This document shows positions 22,345 through 32,656 of a stretch of DNA of 64,000 nt, in pieces (the stretch's first letter is position 1; each line of letters opens with the position of its first letter). A program made the translations under genes and the position numbers. Origin of the DNA: Madurella fahalii (lineage: Eukaryota > Ascomycota > Sordariomycetes > Sordariales); the NCBI GenBank assembly GCA_029876055.1, contig CM056875.1:3931001-3995000 (forward strand), written 5' to 3'. The notes below the pieces were generated by a model that did not search any database, was not told the DNA's origin, and saw only the letters and a list, made by a program, of their open reading frames with translations.

Positions 22345-24105
22345 TCAGCCGCTCTCAGTATCCCTTTTCTTCTTCCGCACCAAGTTGGCGCCAAGGATGT
22401 TTACTCCTTTCTTCTCTGTCTTTGCGGTAGGCCCGTCCAGCACCCGAGGTGCCGGGTCCGAGTGCTGATCAGTAACGTTCTCGGACGACCCGGGCAGGTT
22501 CTTCCTCCTAACCAAACTGGTGAGGTTGACCACATTTCCGCCAGCACCACCAGCGGTGGCTCCGTTCGCACCTGGTGCGTCCGCGACGGCTGCCTTGCCT
22601 ACGACTTGCGCATCCGACCCTACACCCACGTCCACCTCGTTGATCCATCGCTTAGAACTGCCCACCGCCTTGTCAAGCGTTGAAAAGTCTAGATGAAGCA
22701 GCAGTTCGACGGCACGCTTGTATGTAGACTCATCTACAACTTTGTCTCCACGACCCTCGGGTGGCCAGAAATAATACGCCGTTGTGATCGGGCGATCGAG
22801 ACGATAGTTGCGCACGTGCGTCTTAATCCTGGGTGCGCGTGCAACGACCGGTCCCGACAATTTCTTCTTTGGTTTCTTCTTGGGGGCTTTCGTGCGTAAT
22901 GACACGGCTGCAGTGGGAGAGACCGCCTGTTTAAGCAGACCCGATCGCGGTCTGTGAGATGAATTATGACCGCGACGCGCGGGCGGCGTCGCAGGTGAGA
23001 GCGTTGTTAAGGGTGCGTCGGACGAATCGTCGGGGTTCGTAAGTTGGGCCGCTGATGTGGGGTTTGGGGGAGAGTGTTCCTTATGATGATCAAAAACTAG
23101 CCATATGAAGCCTGTGAGGCGGCCACTTGAACATTCCTGGCGGAAGGCCATCATCTCCCAGAACTGGTCTAGCGTCTTGACGCTCTTCCATGACGAGATG
23201 CCCTGTCTACGGTTTGACACCTCTTCATCTAATTCATCACGGAAGCGCGATTTTGGGTCGTCGGGGTACCCTGGTATGAGGCATCGTGGCGGCACCGAGT
23301 CAAAATCGCGGGTGTAGTGTGAGATTATTTCGAGCGGATGGCCGATAGCCCAGTTGGCTGCGCTCGCAGACGTCCGCGGAATGAAGGCTCTTGTCTCGAG
23401 CTCTTCGAGACCCGGCACAAGGAGATATCCCTTGGCACTTCCCCACGGGTCCCCCGCCAATCCCTCCAAGAGCGGATTCAGTGTCTTACACCACCATCTG
23501 ACGAGGCCCCAATCGTCCAGGACATGTTTCCCCTTGTTGTGCACGCTCCCTGGGAAGAGATATTGTGCTTGGGCGCGCGCAAACAGATTGACGACAGACT
23601 GTACATGATTGCGCCGTCGGTGGTGGAGGAGGTACGCAATGAAGGTGGCGCAGACTTGGCGGATTGGGGAGGCCGTGGCCTGCGGCAGGTTGAGCAGATG
23701 GAGATAGCCCGTCGAGTCGGCTTTGGACACGAACAAGGTGGTCTGATACGCAGTGGTGAAGATGAAGACCTCGACAGCAAAGACCAGCACCTGCTTCCTT
23801 TGTGCATCCGAATCTTTAGGTCGATCGGCACCCGGCGACATGCGCTTCAAGGGGGCGGCGGCAGAGCCTGGGATGTAGATGGAGATGGCAAGGAAGTGGT
23901 GCTCGCGGTAGGTCTTATCCGGTCGCTCGTCCGGTGGGGCAGCGCAAAGAGGTTCCGATCGAGTCGGCGGCGTCGAGACGTGGTGGATGCCGAATTTGTG
24001 GCCCTGGGGCAGGATCGCTGCCAGCCTCTCGCGGAGGGCGCTGGGGCTTGCAGGGCTGCTGCTCTTGGTGACCGGCTTGGGCGCGGTTGGAAATGAGGAC
24101 GCCAT
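22345..24105 (-). CDS. RTT109: histone H3K56 acetyltransferase Rtt109
   Basis: This single-exon gene encodes 586 residues. The frame is open far upstream, but the start at 24105 is chosen because it leads straight into the conserved N-terminus LRERLAAILPQGHKFGIHHV. Rtt109 signatures follow: VLVFAVEVFIFTTAYQTTLF, VSKADSTGYL, a run ending in SVVNLFARAQAQYLFPGS, and GKHVLDDWGLVRWWCKTL with the acidic pair at about residues 197-198. Later come a basic tract (KAPKKKPKKKLSG) and a positively charged C-terminal tail (NLVRKKKRDTE). Rtt109 works in the nucleus with the chaperones Vps75 and Asf1 to acetylate newly made histone H3 at K56 and K9 during replication and repair. Its promoter is shared with the divergent mL57 gene. 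A disordered loop (residues about 360-440) lengthens the protein relative to yeast. Confidence 0.9.
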   Translation of the reverse strand: MASSFPTAPKPVTKSSSPASPSALRERLAAILPQGHKFGIHHVSTPPTRSEPLCAAPPDERPDKTYREHHFLAISIYIPGSAAAPLKRMSPGADRPKDSDAQRKQVLVFAVEVFIFTTAYQTTLFVSKADSTGYLHLLNLPQATASPIRQVCATFIAYLLHHRRRNHVQSVVNLFARAQAQYLFPGSVHNKGKHVLDDWGLVRWWCKTLNPLLEGLAGDPWGSAKGYLLVPGLEELETRAFIPRTSASAANWAIGHPLEIISHYTRDFDSVPPRCLIPGYPDDPKSRFRDELDEEVSNRRQGISSWKSVKTLDQFWEMMAFRQECSSGRLTGFIWLVFDHHKEHSPPNPTSAAQLTNPDDSSDAPLTTLSPATPPARRGHNSSHRPRSGLLKQAVSPTAAVSLRTKAPKKKPKKKLSGPVVARAPRIKTHVRNYRLDRPITTAYYFWPPEGRGDKVVDESTYKRAVELLLHLDFSTLDKAVGSSKRWINEVDVGVGSDAQVVGKAAVADAPGANGATAGGAGGNVVNLTSLVRRKNLPGSSENVTDQHSDPAPRVLDGPTAKTEKKGVNILGANLVRKKKRDTESG

Positions 24106-24531
24106 CTCAACAATTGACGTAAAGACGGTTGGATCCTTTGCCTGCGAAGATGCTGGCACTAGGTGCAAGGCCTCGTGCCCAGCGCAGTAAGATCTGACAC
24201 GCGTGCCGTGTCCTGGAAGTTCTTGGGGAACTTGAATACGATGGCAGGGAGCCCGGGCTGGTGGGTCTGAAAGAATGAGACCATGGAAAAGGGACAGGGA
24301 GGGACCTCGCCGGCATTGCCCAATCAAAGCGATGCTCGAGAGGCGCGTCCAGGTCAAGCGGCGCCGAAGTTTTCCCGCCGTACTCGATCGAGCTCTGGCA
24401 GCGGCTGGCAAATCGCAAGAAAAAAAATCCCGGGAGAGTCTTGGTAGGTCGCCGTCGGATCGGATTGCACCCCCCATCTAATACAAACGGCGCAAAACCC
24501 CCTACCTACAACTCCCGTTTTCGTCGGTTCG
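24106..24531. promoter_or_regulatory. shared divergent promoter of RTT109 and mL57
   Basis: The 426 bp between the two start codons must drive both genes. There is no TATA box near either start, as is common for housekeeping genes. No specific factor site is claimed. Confidence 0.5.
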
Positions 24532-25485
24532 ATGGCGCCCAATCCTTCCTGTTCTGTCATTTCGTCGACCTGCAGAGGACTCCGAATATGCGCCAGCTCT
24601 TCGCAGCCGGCCGCCCACCGGCTCGGTCGGCCAGCCCGCCAATTTTCGTCGTCGGCGGTTCGCACTTCTGAAGCTGTCAGCGCGCCGACCGAGCAATCAG
24701 AACGGCCACGATGGTCTTATACGCCAGAGAGGATGAAGGGCCCGGGTTTCTCCATCAACATCGTCAAGGATCCTAGGCGGACGGTATGGCACAACAACGA
24801 GGACCCCAATAAACTCGACGCCATGTACAACCGCCTTCTGGGGCAGAACGGGAGCAGGATGCTGCCGGATGAGATCAAATGGCTTGCCATAACTCACAAG
24901 AGCTTTGATCAAGGGAGAAGAGGCTTCAACACAAGGCTGGCATATTTCGGTGCGTTTCTTTTACAAGTTGGCCCGTCAGAGCGATGATAACCTAGACCCG
25001 AGTCATTGCCTTGCTAACAATATCCCCAGGCCGGCAAATACTTGCCCTCGAAGCCACCAGAAGTATCCTTGTCTCCCCAGCCCAGGCTGGGCAGGCTGAG
25101 CAAAAAATCGAGGATCCATTCGACCGCGAACCGTTCCAGCACCCCGCTCTCGCAAACGTCGACAAGCTAAACACCAGGCTGCCCCAGGACATTGTGGAAA
25201 AAGAAAGGCTGGCAAAACTAGCAATTGATGTTGGGCTGCCAGAAGTTATCAGGTGGAAGCCAAGGCTGGTATGTGAAGTTGCCCCCACCTCGCACCCGTC
25301 TGGGGGGAATGCCGCGGCTAACCAAAGCTCTTTACTCGCAGCCCGAAAACCTCCAAGGCTCCGGCCTGACTGTGGTGCTCAACACGGCTCTCTTTGCCAT
25401 CATCGGCGCTATTTCACTACAACACGGAGCCGCTGTCGCCCACCGCGTGGTGAGGGACAAGATCCTCAGGAGGTTGGGTGCATAA
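24532..25485 (+). CDS. MRPL15: mitochondrial large-subunit ribosomal protein mL57
   Basis: Exons are 24532..24949, 25030..25268 and 25342..25485 (266 residues). Intron 1 (GTGCGT, branch TTGCTAACAAT, CCCCAG) restores RLAYFGRQILALEATRSIL; intron 2 (GTATGT to TCGCAG) joins RWKPRL to PENLQGSGL. The N-terminus is rich in Arg, Ser and Ala and looks like a mitochondrial targeting sequence (RLGRPARQFSSSAVRTSE). The core is an RNase III-like fold (IKWLAITHKSFDQGRRGFNT, then LAYFGRQIL) lacking the acidic catalytic signature, as known for Mrpl15/mL57, which acts structurally in the mitoribosome. VVLNTALFAIIGAISLQHG near the C-terminus matches the last RNase III helix. It is divergent from RTT109. Confidence 0.85.
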
Positions 25486-26575
25486 ATACTATGGTTGTGA
25501 TGCAACAATATCATGAATCTGTATAATTCTGTATCATATTGATGGGCAATAGAGAGGCTGGCGAGGTTTCGCATCGATTCTCGCCGGTGTGGCGCATCCC
25601 TTCACGGCCCACGCTTACTTCAGGACCTGATGATTATCACGACAATGAGGGTGTGCACCAGAGTCGGAATACTTAGCGGGATGCGCGGTCGCAGCCGAAC
25701 GACGTGGTGGAATATCGTTGGTCCTAACAGATCGGCTCCCCGCTTGGTCGATATGCCGAAGTACAGATACCTAGTATCAGTCATCAAGATGCTAATAGAC
25801 CCGCCGTTACCGGCTACTGCAAAGTAAACCACAACCATATATTCCCGTTGGCATTTGCTCCGTTAAAAGTTGCAGTTTGTGGCCGGGTGAGAATCGTCAA
25901 ACCCGAGCCGGTAGCTGGATGGATGGAAAACCCTGTCTTTATCCGTAATTTGTCGTAGGCAAGACTATGATGGAAGTTAAGGCCGTCAACAACGGCCGTC
26001 AACAACCGCCGTCAGAGCTCAGCGTAATCTCAGATCGATGGCCTAGACCTACAGCCCCGTCGTTTACACACGACAATATCTATTTCTATACCTACCACGG
26101 AGCTCGTCAGTAAAATCACTTTGTCCTAAAATCCGAGTAGCATAGCTTAAGCGAAATAATCACCTTTGGCTGGGTCAGGGCTCAGGTTCCTGCCTTGATG
26201 TACGCCAAAGGAACTCTCTGGGCCTTGCCGATTTAGCGCGTACATTGCTTGAGCATTGTAGGCGTAAGTATAGAAACGGTTAAAAACAGTACGCATCCAG
26301 AGGAAGTGAGCACCCATCCCAACCCTCGAGACATTCGGAAGTGATTGCGGGTAAATTCATGGTTTCAAGTGTATTATTGTACTAAGCTGCTACTTGGCGT
26401 CTTATGTTTATTGGGGAAAGACACTAGGAACAACTGGGACATGGAGAGTCAAAACGTATAGTGACTGAGTACTGCACCAAGTATCACCAGTTGAACCTAG
26501 GATTGTTGATGACGTCCAGAGTTCTAATAGTATCACCCTTGACATCACCCATCTGGATGTAGGCACGGCACCACC

Positions 26576-26606
<31 letters not shown>

Positions 26607-27630
26607 CCAACCTTCATGTCAAAGGGAACACCGGTGACCTTGCTCCGTGGTATTAAACTCAAATATAGTATATCGATATAGGACTTAATTCCAGACACAG
26701 CTAATCTGGGTACAGCTAACTTACCCAAAGTTTCCTGGCCGGCGACTATCGGAGGAAAGGGCCGAGCTTGCGCGTTTAGGATCATTCCAACGTGCCTGAC
26801 ATGGCCGAGCGACATGATGACATCTTCATGGCGGTGTAATGGCTTCTGTAGACGAATCAATTGTATCTTTCATCGTTGTGGGTCGGTAAACTAACAAAAT
26901 CAAGCCCGGGAGAAGAAATCGGAAGTACGCAGAGTTGGAGTGGCGAATCAGTTGATTCCAGGGGCCGGGTTGCCTCTTCATGCCCGCGGCCATTGTGGCG
27001 AACCCCGCGATAGGGCTAGGCAAATGGGCTATCGAGGGGTGCACAGCAACTCCTGAATGGTTATCGCTGTCGCCATGGCTGGATCCGAGCTTGCAAAGAC
27101 CGACTTGGCGGCCAACGAAACCTCCGGGAAGAACTCCACAGAAGACTAGTAAATCCAAGTTGAGCCATGAGCCCGGTGTTTGCTTCGTTGGCGGTCTGCC
27201 ACCAAGGGCCTCTTCGGCCAATCGTCGGTGAGGAGCCTGACTGCGCACTCTGGTGGCTGCAGGACTGCGCCATTGTTTGGAGTCCCCCCGAACCAGAGAA
27301 AACCCGGCCAGGCCTAATAAATGACAAGACGGAACAGTATTCTGGATCCCTGGCCCACCCTTCCCCATTGTCGGCGTGTAACCTATTAATATACTCAACT
27401 CGTCTTCCCCAACGCCCACAACTCTCTCTTCAGATTACCCTCTGCTCTTAATCATCTGTTTAACATAGCGAGTATTCTTTGTCATCCTCGGCCGGACCGA
27501 GGTCTTGCTCGGTTTCTTTCCTTTCGTCACCGCGACGGAAGCAAAATGAGGGCTGATATCTAGAACAACACTGCCGGATATCAGTACTATTGAGCCCGCA
27601 ATCTAGCAGCGTTAGTTCCACGACGGTACA
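25486..27630. other. gene-free stretch
   Basis: About 2.1 kb with no supportable gene. Short minus-strand frames at 26.4-27.4 kb have no recognisable domain, and one owes its length to the CAC repeat at 26569. Confidence 0.45.
26569..26610. repeat. CAC/CAA trinucleotide repeat
   Basis: A run of about eight CAC units followed by about five CAA units. It is a simple microsatellite. Confidence 0.9.
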
Positions 27631-29142
27631 ATGGAAAATTTCAACATCAATGACATTCCAGCAATGTCCCCCCCTCCCGGGCGGACGTCAAACTTCAATG
27701 ACCCCGAGACAATGCACCCCGTTGTCCTAGGCGTGGCCGTGTCTACCATGGTGTTGATGACGATGGCCGTCATGGTCCGTGTTTATACCAAGGGGGTTAT
27801 CCTGAAAGACATGAGGCTAGAAGAATGTCAGTCTGGGTTAGGAATGCTATTTAATGTAATCTTAGAGCTCAATGCTAATGCACCGCAGACTTTGCTATCC
27901 TTGGCACGGTACGTAACCCGGTTGCGCGCGAAGCGTAGCATATTTTGATCGGGAGCTTATCCGCTGCAGGCAGGAATCATAGTGTGGGATTCGATATTTA
28001 TCCACGTCTCCATGCACGGCTTCTCTCGCCATCTATGGGACGTCCGAGCAGTTGATGTGCCGCATCTTGCCTATGTCAGTCGCAGACCGGCTACGACGGG
28101 TTCCAATTTCCGCGCTGACGCTGACTGCTTCCAGATGAACTACCTGGCAGAGATATCTAACGCTGTAACAATGTGGGCTGCGAAATGCTCTATCTTGTTC
28201 CAGCTCAAGAGCTTATTCTGCCCGGGCCATTCGAGAGGCGTGGTCTACTGGAGCATTCACGCACTGCTGTTTCTGAACGGGGCCTACCATACCGCAGCCC
28301 TCTTCACATTTATATTCCAGTGCACGCCACGCGAGAAGACATGGAACGCGCTCATGGAGGGTCAGTGCATCAACGTGGCTGCTGCCACGCAGGTGTCAGG
28401 GGCTGTTAATTTGTTCCTCGATCTGGGCATCTTGGTCACGCCCGTCGCAGCTATATTCCACTTGCAGATGCCTACGAAACGAAAATTAGGTATTTCGGCA
28501 GTTTTCGGAGTAGGAATACTGTAAGTCCCCAGTGCCGGGATCGGGCGGGCTTGACCTTGCTGCTAACGAGCGGCCTAGAACCTGCGCGATTGCCGCGTTT
28601 GGCGTGGTCCTCCGGATACCGCTCCTCTACGACCCGGACCTGACTTGGGTGATTACCCGAGTTGGTATATGGACGTGAGTTAACCTATCGTTCCTCTTGT
28701 GCTCCGAGAAATCCGCCTACTCTGAATAACTCGGCTGACACAGCGTCTCAGCATGGTAGAATACTGCGGCACAATCCTTGTGGGCTGCATGCCATCTTTC
28801 CCGAGATTCTTCACCTACCTCCGGGGAGATCCTTCAACTACTTCCGCTACGGGCTTCTCATCGCCAGTATCCAAAGCGACTAGCCGGGCATATGACCACT
28901 CACGACAAGAGTCGCGAGGATCTCATGAACATTCCGAAACAAAGTCCGGGAATAACAAGAGCATCACAGGGATTCAGGTTGGCATCGGCATCACGACTTC
29001 AGAGGTGTCCTTGACGGATCCTGCGTATGCCGAGTTGGAAAGAGGAAATATGGGACGGTTGCACCGGCTTAGGTGCTCGGATCTGGAAGCAGAAACGCTA
29101 CACACCAACTTAGACTGGTCGCCTTTGTCAAATTTGAGATGA
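27631..29142 (+). CDS. PTH11-like integral membrane receptor (rhodopsin-domain fungal family)
   Basis: Six exons are proposed: 27631..27826, 27889..27908, 27970..28074, 28135..28520, 28579..28674 and 28752..29142 (397 residues). All introns are 56-77 nt with GT-AG ends; exon 2 is only 20 nt. The spliced protein reads from an extracellular N-terminus through seven hydrophobic segments: VVLGVAVSTMVLMTMAVMV; FAILGTAGIIVWDSIFI; EISNAVTMWAAKCSILF; VVYWSIHALLFLNGAYHTA; INVAAATQVSGAVNLFLDLG; ISAVFGVGILTCAIAAFGV; and MVEYCGTILVGCMPSF. A soluble, Ser-rich tail follows. This is the PTH11-type/SAT4-like layout; such proteins are candidate non-canonical GPCRs that sense surface or nutrient cues. No CFEM cysteine domain is seen. 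The third intron is a multiple of three and could also be read through in frame. Confidence 0.8.
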
Positions 29143-29974
29143 TGCTCTCACTCAAGTGTTTGGTTACCATATGCAGTTATTAAAGTTTATTTTTATTTAT
29201 TTTTTATTTGTTTTGCTTTGACCAAGGCATCGAGGGCAAAATCCGCAAAATGTTGGAGGTAAATAAGGAGTAGCAATTTGTGTTTTAGTGAAGTGTCTGT
29301 ATGGCCCTCCGGCCTCCTTACTAGATCAACTCTTGTCCATAAGGTGTTATGCTGTGTGTGTGTACTAATATCCAAAGTATGATGGATTCGTAGCTCGCAG
29401 GGTCCAACTCATTGGAGTTGGAAGACCGGCGAGGTATGTTGCTCTAATCAGTACTGGAAACATACTTTTTCATTTCATCTTGTCCCAAGCCATCGTGAAT
29501 GTTTAAAGCCAAAAAAAAGAAGCCATCCATGTTCATATTAATATAATCATTCTCGTCCATATCTCTCTCTTCTACCAGTTTGTGCAATCTAGCCCAGCCT
29601 TCGAAACGATGACGCCTTACTTCTCAACCTCCATGGTCTAGCGATTGACGACCTCCCCGAATTCCAGTTCACATTCCAGTTCCGCGCCCAACCGCAAGCC
29701 AAGATCCCAAATATGTTGCTTAACCGCCGACGCGAGAAGCCGTAGATCCCTTGCCGCACCACGGTCCAGAAGAAGAATAGTTGAAACACGAGGGAAAACA
29801 GCAATGCCCAATCTAATTCCATGCCATCTTCGCCGCCCGAACCCGACGAAAACAATGCCAATGCGAGCCCCGACCAGAGACCAGGAAAAACCAAACCAGA
29901 ACCAGAACCATCACGGCCCGTGGCAACAAAGGAAAATGTACAAGGTTCTTGCATGGGGGTGTTGTGTGCATTTC

Positions 29975-30008
<34 letters not shown>

Positions 30009-30068
30009 ACTGTCGGAGACGCCTCCCGGTGCCTGCACACCCGACACCGCAGGCGTTGCCGAAGAGAG
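29143..30068. other. spacer between convergent genes
   Basis: About 0.9 kb with AT-rich 3' sequence after the receptor gene and a GTT repeat next to the BTB gene. No gene is supported. Confidence 0.45.
29975..30008. repeat. TGT trinucleotide repeat
   Basis: About eleven tandem TGT units, just beyond the stop codon of the BTB gene. It creates long spurious reading frames on both strands. Confidence 0.9.
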
Positions 30069-32656
30069 TCACATGTTCCGAATGAAGGGGTATCTCAGGC
30101 TGAGGAAGCGCTTCTTCCAGCTTCTCTGCCGCGCCTGGGCGCCGCAGGGCTGGAGACCCGCCTGCTCGGCTTCATCCTTTGCATTCTCTTGCTCCGTCGT
30201 ATCCTTCGCACCAGTGACCGCGATGGGTTCCGCGACGGCGGAGGCGACGGGGAGGATGGCGGCGTCAGTGTCGACGGGTTGAGTTTCGGGCTCCACAGCG
30301 GGCTTCGGCCCCTCGACGAGACCGGGCTCAGCCGCCTTGGGCTCAGTGGACTCAGCGGGCTGAGAATCGTCGGAAAGGTTGACGGCTTTTGACGACGTCG
30401 CCTCGGGCTCGGGCTTTGCCGCCGCATCGGGCTCGACCATCTCCTTGTGTTCCTGCTCTCGACAGTTAGCGCCAACTCTTGCTCTGGACCGCTAGGCAAC
30501 GGCTCTACCTTCTCTGTCTCCGGCTGTGCCTTGACTTCCTTGCTCTGACCCATCTCAGGCATCAACTCATCTGCGGTTGTCCAGGACGGGAGCTCCAATT
30601 TATCGACCTCGTCCGATTTCGTCGCAACCTCCTCGGCAAGATTAGCCAACAGGGGTTCCGGCTCGGGAATCGGCTCAAGTCCGACTTTGGCTGCGGCGGC
30701 TTCGACGGCCGCCTCAGCAGCTGGCTCCGGCTCCGGCGCTGATAGGGATGGAGCAACTGACTCCTTCAGGGGTTCGGACTCCGTGTCGATCGTCTTGCCT
30801 TTGTCAGTCTTGTCATCCGCATCAGGACCGGCAAAGTCCCGTGCATCGACGCCAGAACCTTCTTTGGCCTCTTGAGCGGGTGCAGCAGCCGGCGAAGCGG
30901 ACTCGAGCTCCACGACTGAGAGGACGGGCTCCTTCGCCGGCTCAACCTCGGCCGGTGTGTAGTCCCAGAAGCCCGAGTCAACCTCCCTAACGACCGGTCG
31001 TTGCGGCCCAGACTGAAGCTTGGTCTCGAGCTCCGGCACGGGCTCAGGCTCGGGTGTGGGGTCAAGCTCCTTGATCACAGGCTCCAATTCAATTCCCTTG
31101 CCCGAGTCCTTCCTCTCGCGTTGAGGAATCAGGATGGAATCTTGGGACGTCTCCTCCTGCTTAACCTCGGGCTCTACGGCAGCCTTTACCTCGGGCTCGC
31201 AGGCAGGTTCGACCTTGGACTCAACAGCAGCCTTGACCTCGGGTTCTACCACAGCCTTGGCCTCAAGCTCGCAGGCAGGTTCGTCCTTAGACTCAACAGC
31301 CGTCTTGACTTCGGGCTCGATAGCAGCCGTGACCTCGGCCTCGACGGTAGGTTCGACTTTAGGCTCAACAGCAGCCTTAGCCTCGGACTCGACGGGAGCT
31401 TTGACTTCGGGCTCAACGGTAGACCTCGCCTGCGGCTCGATGGAAGTGTTGAGCTCTGGTCCAGTCACGGTCTCAACCTTCGGCATAACAATGGCCTTGG
31501 CCTTGTTCGCCTGCTCCGGCTGGGGCACGACATCGAGGCTTACGGGCGCCGGTGGCTGGGTGGGCTTGTGCTTGCCCTTGGACCCTTGCTTGGGCTTGGG
31601 CGATGCGGCCGCCGGGGGGGCAGGCGCAGGTGATGCCTCTTTTGACCGGGGCGCCTCCGACATGGCCTCGGGGGACGGCAAAGGCGTTGACTTCTTCCGA
31701 GCCGAGGGGAACTCGTCGCGAAGAATGGATCTCGACCTCATCTCGAGCAGCGACATCGGTGACGCCGGGGGAAGTGGTGTGGCAGGCCTGGAGCTGCCGG
31801 GGCTGGTGATGGGGCTTGCGGCGGGAGGGCTAGCCGGCTCTGGTCGAACCACGATTCTCTCGCAGAACAGCTCGAGAACGGTCCTAAGCAGGACCCTGTT
31901 GGGCGACAGGATGCTGCTGATCTGGTCGAGCAGATTCGACCCGAGGAGGGACTTTGGGTCCTTCAGGTGGGGCCGGATGCGCGAGCGCAGATAGTCGAGA
32001 AACCACTCATCCCCCTCAGTCAAGGTCGGGTACGCGTCCCGTGCCACTTCGAGCAGGGCGGTAAGGGGCAGGCCCTCGCCGTACTTGTCGATCTTGGCCT
32101 CGGCCAGGCGCATCAGGTCTGGGAGGTCGTAGGCTCGGGCGGCGGCATATGTCTGTATGCTCGTCTTGAGCTCGCAGACCTGCTTGGACATCTTGTCGGT
32201 CGGTTTCGGCCTGAGAGACCCGTAGGTGCCCGTGTGCAGGTAGTGGACGAGGATGTGGCCGACGTCACCGGGAATCGTTGGTAGTTCCGGCAACCGGCCC
32301 TCGTATGCGGCGTGAAGCTTGGGGCTCTTCTTGAGGATGTCCAGCGGCATCGTGAGCGGACTGGCAAAGGGAATGGTGCAGGCGGGGCTGCCGTAGGGGC
32401 TGATGTGTGTCGCACACATACGGTGGTTAGTGTACTGGCAACGTTTCCGGCGGTACGGTAACAAACGGGAAGTGTGTAAAGTCACTCACGAAGTCTCTGG
32501 CCTGTTGTCGACTTCCTGGATCACGGGAGGCGCGGCCGGGCCGGGCTTGGCCGGCACGAGGCCTTTGGCATCGTTCACCTTCTGCCCGCCGGCGGGCTTG
32601 GGGCCGGTTGCCTGCTGGGGGCCCTTGGCGGAACCGCTCTTCTTCTTCCTCGCCAT
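30069..32656 (-). CDS. BTB/POZ-domain protein with long E/P/A-rich tail
   Basis: Exons are 32656..32490, 32399..30509 and 30452..30069 (813 residues). Intron 1 has GTGAGT and CATCAG; intron 2 is 56 nt (GTAGAG, branch CGCTAACTG, GAGCAG) and returns the frame to an E/P/A-rich composition ending SWKKRFLSLRYPFIRNM. After a basic N-terminus (MARKKKSGSAKG), a BTB-like domain runs from about residue 60 to 190: TIPFASPLTMPLDILKKSPK, IPGDVGHILVHYLHTGTYGS, TYAAARAYDLPDLMRLAEAK, and LLEVARDAYPTLTEGDEWFL. Most of the remaining 600 residues are disordered, with degenerate repeats of the form VEPEVKAAVESK around 31150-31480. Fungal relatives of this BTB type are uncharacterised. The frame is also open upstream to an ATG at 32758, which would add a membrane-like helix. 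Confidence 0.78.

Noticed and set aside
26408..26860. 150-codon minus-strand frame
   Set aside because: Its length depends on the CAC/CAA microsatellite, and no domain, splice partner or coding-like flank is seen.
29589..30047. Long frames with poly-Asn or poly-Leu/Val on either strand
   Set aside because: They are created by the TGT trinucleotide repeat.
30441..30508. Apparent frameshift near the 3' end of the BTB gene
   Set aside because: A 56-nt GTAGAG...GAGCAG intron with a CTAAC branch point explains the frame change without an indel.
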